Assembly (NCBI RefSeq): GCF_027580225.2
Contig: NC_073354.2
Location: forward strand, 20,853,001 to 20,917,000
Direction: 5' to 3'
Length of the DNA: 64,000 bases
Source: Misgurnus anguillicaudatus
Taxonomy: Eukaryota; Chordata; Actinopteri; Cypriniformes; Cobitidae
Below the pieces are notes generated by a model. It had not been told where the DNA came from. It did not search any database and saw only the letters and a program-made list of their open reading frames with translations. Shown here in pieces: positions 58,213 to 64,000 of this stretch. Each line of letters opens with the position of its first letter. Position 1 is the stretch's first letter. The translations under genes and the position numbers were made by a program.

Positions 58213-59689
58213 TAATCATCCAGAGAGCTCATTCACAGCTAATGCATGATGACTGATGAATGTGTGAGTGGGAACACGTGTGAAGAGTGTGTTATAAAGT
58301 GCCCTGACTGTGGAACAGAGCCAGAAGCTAATCAGAGTATTTCCGAGACCCTACAAATCACCATCTGAGTGAGAGACACACACCAAATTAGAGGGTTTTT
58401 ATATTGAAGGATTGGTTTAGCCAAAAATTCTGTCACTATCTACTCCCCCTCTGGTTTTTCCGTAACTTTCTTGTCCCCGTTTTACACAACAGAGGACATT
58501 TTAAAAAATAATATACTTGGTCTTTAGAGGCAACAAACATGTGGTCAAAGAGATTTGGTATGGAACTATCCCATTAAAGATTCATAGCTTTTCCTCAGTC
58601 ATGAAGAGATAGGATGTCATGTCTGTGAAGACTACACTGGATATGAGTGATCATGACAGAGACGCAAAAAATAACAAGAGTCTGAAGATGAGAAGGTCCA
58701 ATACAAACTCAAAATAATTACTGCTAGAGAAAAAAGGAGCAAATACAACAAAAGAAGGAAAAGTGAGGGAAGAGATATTAGGGTTTGTCATTGCATCCCT
58801 CAAAGCTGTCAATATCCTGAGGCAATAAAGGTTTGACTTAGCAGCAGGGTGGATCAGCTAGACTATATGGGACAGATAAGCTGATAGAACCTTACTGGAA
58901 TAGATTGAATAACAGGTTAAGTGAGCTGTGAAACAGATCAATGCAGTGGTTTGGCAGCTGTAATTCACTTCTGTCCCTTAGCTTGCACCTCAATCAACCT
59001 CCAGAGCCTGGCACTGAGATAAGTCCATCATTGGAAGACCACAAGTCACAAAAATAACTGTATTGGGCTTCTCTCCATTGACAAATATTGCAACATCCTA
59101 GCACAAAGCAGGCAGACACCTTAAATTGTTTCACAGTTTATCACATCTGGGTGTACCATAACTATGCACCACAGTTTCTCCAAAATGGCCTCACATGGCT
59201 TATTAAGCAGGAATATTTAAGATCACACCGGCTTTACAACCCTCACCACACTCTCTTTCAATTGTCACAGGAGTAGTAAAGTTGTTGGCTCTGTATTCTA
59301 GATACAGTCAGTACAGAGAAGCAGACACTATGCAAGTTTTTTTAACTTCTTTGAACTTACTCTATACAGTACAAGTTTGATGAATTCCCTTTGATTTAGT
59401 CACTTCTATCATTTGTCCTTGCTCACACTTGCGAGCAGGTCTACGTCTTACTTTCAACCCTCTTATCTCCTTTCAGGCACAGCCTGCCTGGCGGTCACAC
59501 TGTCAGATTAGTTGTCATTAAGTGATGGCTTAAAATTGGAATGTGAGATGCTGATGTTTTGAAGAGCGAATCGCAGGGCAGGTGCGTTTTGGAGATAGCA
59601 TGTTTCTCACACCCAGACTTAGTTTAAGTTTAGAGTACTGTAAAGTCAAGGAAACTGACTTAATTAAAAACTTAAAGATATTTTGGTAA

Positions 59690-62270
59690 CACTTTAGTTG
59701 AAGGGGTGTTCATAAGACTGACATGACACCATAATCGTGACACAACACGTGTCATGAACATTAAGGAGATTTTATGCACATTTATGACAACTGTCATTAA
59801 GTGTCATTTGTTCGATAATGCAAAGATGACATTGTTTGAAATACATAAACCAATACAACATAACTTGTCATAAATCTGTCATAAACATATTATGATCAAA
59901 CTTAAGAAATTACCTAGCTTTATGGGTTAAGATTACATTAAACTGTCATTTAAATGTCATTAAGTGTTAATACTATGTCAAATAATTTTAAATACTTTAA
60001 CAAAATGCACAGACATGTCACAAGATTATACTTAGCTTTATGTATGTGCACAATACATAAAAAACTGACACACAGAGGGTTCTACAATTTTCTGACATAA
60101 GAAAAAACGTTAGTTAATTTAATGTAATGTAACTGTTTTTGCAGTGATATGGACCCAAACACTGCATTGCTTAACTTATTATTGTAATGTTTTCATTTCA
60201 TTTTAGGTGAATCGATCTCCAAATGCAAAAAAAATCAATTTTAATTATTATTATTATTGAATAATTGATTTTATTTGTTAAACACACGGAGGAAACTTTA
60301 TTTTTGAACATTATGAACTGAAGAGTATTCATGATGTTCAGAGGCGTCATGCCCATTGAAACTAAGGGGGCAGCTGCCCCCTTGGATTTTTGAGCCAAAT
60401 GGATTTTGCAAGCAACCTCAAAAATAAAAAAGCGTCCATTAATCTTTTAATCTGTTTAAAATGCCCAAATTGTCAATTTTGTGCTGCATCCGTGTCACTT
60501 TTCAGAGTTTTGATAGTGTTTTGATCGTGTACATTACTTTATTCTGGCGGCAGGTGCTGCAGTAGGCGCAGCCGCAAACGTCAGCGTCTGCGCGCGCCCA
60601 CGAGCTTAGCTGTTGCTGCTGGCTGCATTTGGGAATTAAAACGTGTAAGACACGCTCACAACATTTCCAAATCCCCAGTACGGTAATGTGTTGTTAACCT
60701 CCTCTGTGTAGAAATTGTATGGTTTAAAATGTGACCGTCTCGACCTTATATTAGTAGCAGGGGCGGCGTTTGCGTATGGCAGGGTATGGCAGTTGCCATA
60801 CCCTAGCATTTAGACAAAACTCCAGAAATCAACAGGCTATAATGATGCTCATTCAAGATAATTTAAAATATTTTGAGTAGAACATATCTAAACATTGGTA
60901 CATCACTAATAAGGATCATTTACACGTGTGTTCGACTTCATGCTATAACACTGGAACCGACAAGCGGATGACATCAACGTGCCGCAAAAGCGGTTTGAAA
61001 TCAAACTCTTCAGATGATTCCTCGACTCACCCTCGCGGTACTTCGACGTCATCAGGCTGTCGAACACAATCTATAGTGGGTTTCGCGCTGCAGGAGGTCT
61101 CATGATGACCGCTGCTTTTATAATCTGTATTTTCGCAAGTAATTCCTTTTTTTTGTTTTAACATTTAAACAAACTCATGGTTCTCCCCCACACTCGCGCT
61201 TTGCATATTGCATATTCCAGAAGTAATATGATTTGCTCTGTGGATAAATAAACATGTTCTCTTCCACTGAGAATTGTTGCGCGCATTTTTGAATGTCCAC
61301 TTGTGGAATAAAAACTGCACGACGACAAAAGGTAAGACTTGTTTTTGCATTTAGCTCTGTTATACTAAGAGTTTGATTTAGTGTTTTAGTTGGATATGTG
61401 TGCTCTATCACATCATTAAAAGTCTTTATTGTGTGTTTAGTGGTTTTGGCGGTTGTCGTGACAAGATTTGTTAAGGGATGTCATAGTATGTTTTGTTTTG
61501 ATATTATCTTGTTTTACTTTATGTGTTGCTGGAGTTGTACTTAGTTAAGAATTATTTGAAAAGCATTTTAAATAACCATGATTTCTATTGTTCTATTGTT
61601 GTTGTTTTTCATTTGCATTGCTTCCGTATTGTTGTCAGTAAGTGTAAGTTACATCCGTGCAATCGTAGTATGATTTTGTACAGGTTGGTGGAGTTTGTAC
61701 ACATATGTGGTTATAGATTCGTTATTTGAGAATGGCCTTCTTGTACGAAGAATTTTTGCCAGTTGTTGTGAAAAATGCATTAATGACAGAATTAAAGTCA
61801 TTAAACAAAACGTAAATAGGACACATGCCGTTTCAGATGTAAATATGATGCCAATATGTCATTAATCCGATTGAATAGTATTTGATATGAAAGTTAGTCA
61901 ACACTTTTATTTTGGAGGTTTTTGCACTATGGCAGGGGCGTTTAGAATGTTAGAAATGTAAGTGCCATGGAAAAGACTGAAAGCTCTATAATATAATTCG
62001 TTTGATGTATGTGTATGCACAAATTTCTGTGAGCTTTGCACACTGTGCCCCCTTAAAAAAAAATGGTGCATGACGCCCCTGAATGATGTTGCTATAAAAC
62101 TATTTGACACAATATTAACACTTAACGACATTTAAATGACATTATATTTGTACCACTGTAGTTGAGGTCAAGAAAAATATTAATGACGCTGTTATAAAAC
62201 TATATAACAGATTATTAACACTTAATGACATTTTAATGACAAATTCAATTTGTATCACTGGGAAAAAGTG
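59690..62270. mobile_element. Composite element with GGTAACACTTTA start, split by hAT
   Basis: Starts TTTTGGTAACACTTTAGTTG (59687) and is rich in ATGACA/TGTCAT motifs, as is the sequence after 62088. The interior is interrupted by a hAT-type element (60339-62082). The right part has a two-unit tandem repeat (62088-62160 and 62188-62262: CTATAAAACTAT, ATTAACACTTAA, GACATTTAAATGAC, TTTGTACCACTG). The outer right end is not sharply defined. Confidence 0.6.
60339..62082. mobile_element. hAT-like non-autonomous element, 1.7 kb
   Basis: CAGAGGCGTCATGCCCATTG at the left and GGTGCATGACGCCCCTGA at the right are inverted ends. They are flanked by ATGATGTT (60331-60338 and 62083-62090). Further repeats (GGGGCAGCTGCCCCC at 60367, GGGTATGGCAGTTGCCATACCC at 60782) lie inside. 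No transposase domain was recognised in any frame. Confidence 0.8.
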
Positions 62271-62574
62271 GTCAGTTAGTCTCTTTCAATGAAGTCATTA
62301 GGAGGCATATCTAATTCTGGTTGTACTAGAAACCACTATGATGAAATGAGTGACTATTAGTAAATGACGAAGGACGGATGACGTGAACTCCACTACCCTC
62401 ATTGGTTATTGCTTCTGAAAGTTGCTCGTCATTTGCATAAAGTTAAACTTTTCTCAACTTTGTCGCATAACTGGACATGAACACTTCCTGTCAATAACGG
62501 TCCCTGTCGCTCGTGTCGCCGGAAGGCGCAGAGCTTCCATTGAAATGATTGAGATTGCTTCGCTGCATTGTTGC

Positions 62575-63115
62575 TAGTTTACACAACACTGATGTAGTAA
62601 AAAACTGAAAAGTTTTTGCATTGCATTATTGTAAAATTGCGTTTGCGAAAGATCTGGGTTTACACAAATCTACGAAAACTCAATAATATTATGTGTGTCA
62701 GGCAAGTAGATGCCGATGTTACTTTGTAGAAAAACATACATGTCCGCATTCTCTAAGAGTGATAAATACAAACAATCAAAATAGCAAAGCATTAAGCAGT
62801 TTTGTTTTGATGAACGATTGGCTAGTTTTTTTTTTTTTATTACAAGTGACCCTGTATAAAGTGGCAAAAAAAAAATCATTTTTGTTGGAGAAGTGTCAAT
62901 AAAAATTCATTCATTGTTGTTTTGGTTATACACGCTTATGCATGTAAATGTTCACGTTTTCGTAGTTTACACAGAGACAAGAAGGCATTGTTCTCAAAAA
63001 CTTGCACTTTAAAACCCGACCCAAATTTGCAGCTGTCATGTAAACGAACAGGCAAACCATTAAAACGTTACTGTTTTCGGCTAAAAACGTTGACATGTAA
63101 ATGGCTCCTAAATGG
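62575..63115. repeat. Degenerate repeat with GTTTACAC/ACATGTAAA motifs
   Basis: Recurring CATGTAAAT, GTTTACACA, AAAACGTT and TCATGTAAACGA motifs resemble an old MITE, with a similar block (GTTTACACAACAACATTTTC) near 51800-51950. No clean ends. Confidence 0.4.
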
Positions 63116-63330
63116 TGACATACCTAAACACTTTTTTTTAATCTAATTTTGTTATCTAAGTCTGGTGCTAGTTTATTTTTTTAAGATTTAGGTAACTGCA
63201 CTAGAAACAGGTGCCAGTCTCACACAATTACCTTTAAATTTAAGCAGAACAGACCGCAGCTATATTTGACCTCAACTTTAATTTTAACTTTAAAGTTAGT
63301 GGCTCACAAAAATGTATTGTTAATATTACA

Positions 63331-63375
63331 AACAAAACAAAACAAAACAAAACAAAATAATAAAATAAAATAAAA
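63331..63375. repeat. (AAAAC)n / (AAAAT)n simple repeat
   Basis: About six AAAAC units followed by AAAAT units. Simple sequence in the kif26a intron. Confidence 0.85.
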
Positions 63376-64000
63376 TTATAGTAGAATAATAGAATGTGTG
63401 TGTAGCTGTCATACATTGTAGAGACATTCCTCAAGGTTTCACAATGACATTTAAGTTAATAAGCTCATAAACCAAAATTTTGGGTGTATTATTGGATGTG
63501 ACCCTGTGTACACCATCACTTGGGATCCTGGTGTTAATAACAAAGGGCTCCCCCCAACTGTTGCTCCTTTAATGTTGAGTCTCAGGACGTCCTGTGAGAA
63601 GGTGAACTGTTCATTCTTAAACTGGGGCATGTAGAGGTCAATGCCACTTTCAGTGTTTAATCCTTACCACTGCTGGATTTATCCTTACCACTTGTATGAA
63701 CATCAGTTAACATAAGACATCATTTTTTGTCTGGGCTTTCATTTATTGGACTGACATTTACATTCATTAAATGAAATAATGAAATACTTTAAGATTTTAT
63801 CTTACTGACATTTTTAAATGGTACTCTAAATGCTCTTTGCAGTTTCGTACCTCATTTATTTATTTTTGTGTTGCATAAACAGACTTTGAAGTCTTTGTTT
63901 TTAAACTGCAGTGTTTAATGATTTATGTTGTGAGTCTATTGCCTTGCTGGTTATGTAGCAAAGACATGCATGAGGTACTTTTTAATACATCAAATAAAAA

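Larger units (their letters stand above)
48113..64000. other. Long kif26a intron (partial)
   Basis: No further kif26a exon was recognised in nearly 16 kb. The sequence is mainly mobile-element debris: foldback (48317-49060), SINE fragment (about 49840-49895), hAT (52134-53113), family D MITE (54167-54542), other MITEs (56018-56509, 56679-57800) and a large composite (59690-62270). Three stretches look repeat-poor: about 50080-51800, 54600-55850 and 58080-59680. These could hold conserved regulatory elements; the tail end (63120-64000) also has no named feature apart from an (AAAAC)n run. Confidence 0.6.

Noticed and set aside
48113..64000. Next kif26a exon (second Cys-rich segment or motor domain)
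   Set aside because: No ORF with a CDICATHL-like motif or P-loop region and splice borders was seen.

Overview
This is a stretch of teleost nuclear DNA, probably from a cyprinid or close relative. Genes are split into short exons with GT-AG introns. Introns and spacers are packed with AT-rich, fish-type DNA transposons: Tc1-like elements, hAT-like MITEs with 8-bp target duplications, many small elements inserted at TTAA, and tRNA-derived SINEs. I see no operons, no CRISPR array and no bacterial or viral genes. Five genes are supported by exons whose reading frames join exactly across splice sites. The gene set (PPP4R4, SERPINA10, TMEM179, KIF26A) matches families found together on human 14q32, with a retinal tetraspanin paralogue between them.

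Layout. (1) 3.4-23.7 kb, plus strand: 23 exons of ppp4r4, a HEAT-repeat regulatory subunit of protein phosphatase 4; the 5' exons lie upstream of the window. Its introns hold a broken Tc1 element, a nested stack of hAT MITEs, large foldback elements and pairs of related MITEs. (2) 25.0-29.1 kb, minus strand, tail-to-tail with ppp4r4: a complete four-coding-exon secreted serpin, closest to serpina10 (protein Z-dependent protease inhibitor), with an unusual reactive-centre loop. (3) 31.8-34.3 kb, minus strand: a complete three-exon peripherin-2-like tetraspanin (photoreceptor outer-segment type). (4) 37.0-38.3 kb, plus strand, head-to-head with the tetraspanin and separated from it by an internally deleted Tc1 copy: a complete four-exon tmem179. 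(5) 38.6-47 kb: intergenic, with a hAT MITE, SINEs, a hairpin MITE, a (GA)n tract and a TATA/short-ORF/poly(A) unit of unknown status near 43.7-44.2 kb. (6) 47.1-64 kb: the first one or two coding exons of a KIF26A-type kinesin-like gene, followed by a very long, repeat-rich intron running off the window.

The genes do not form one pathway; they are a conserved vertebrate neighbourhood. The most notable points are the divergent serpin reactive loop, the number of unrelated MITE families sharing a TTAA target and an AAAGG-type terminus, the nested hAT insertions whose 8-bp target duplications can still be read, and an undescribed short-ORF transcription-unit-like segment between tmem179 and kif26a. 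I found no convincing new biological system. All assignments come from reading the sequence and recalling protein families; no database search was run.
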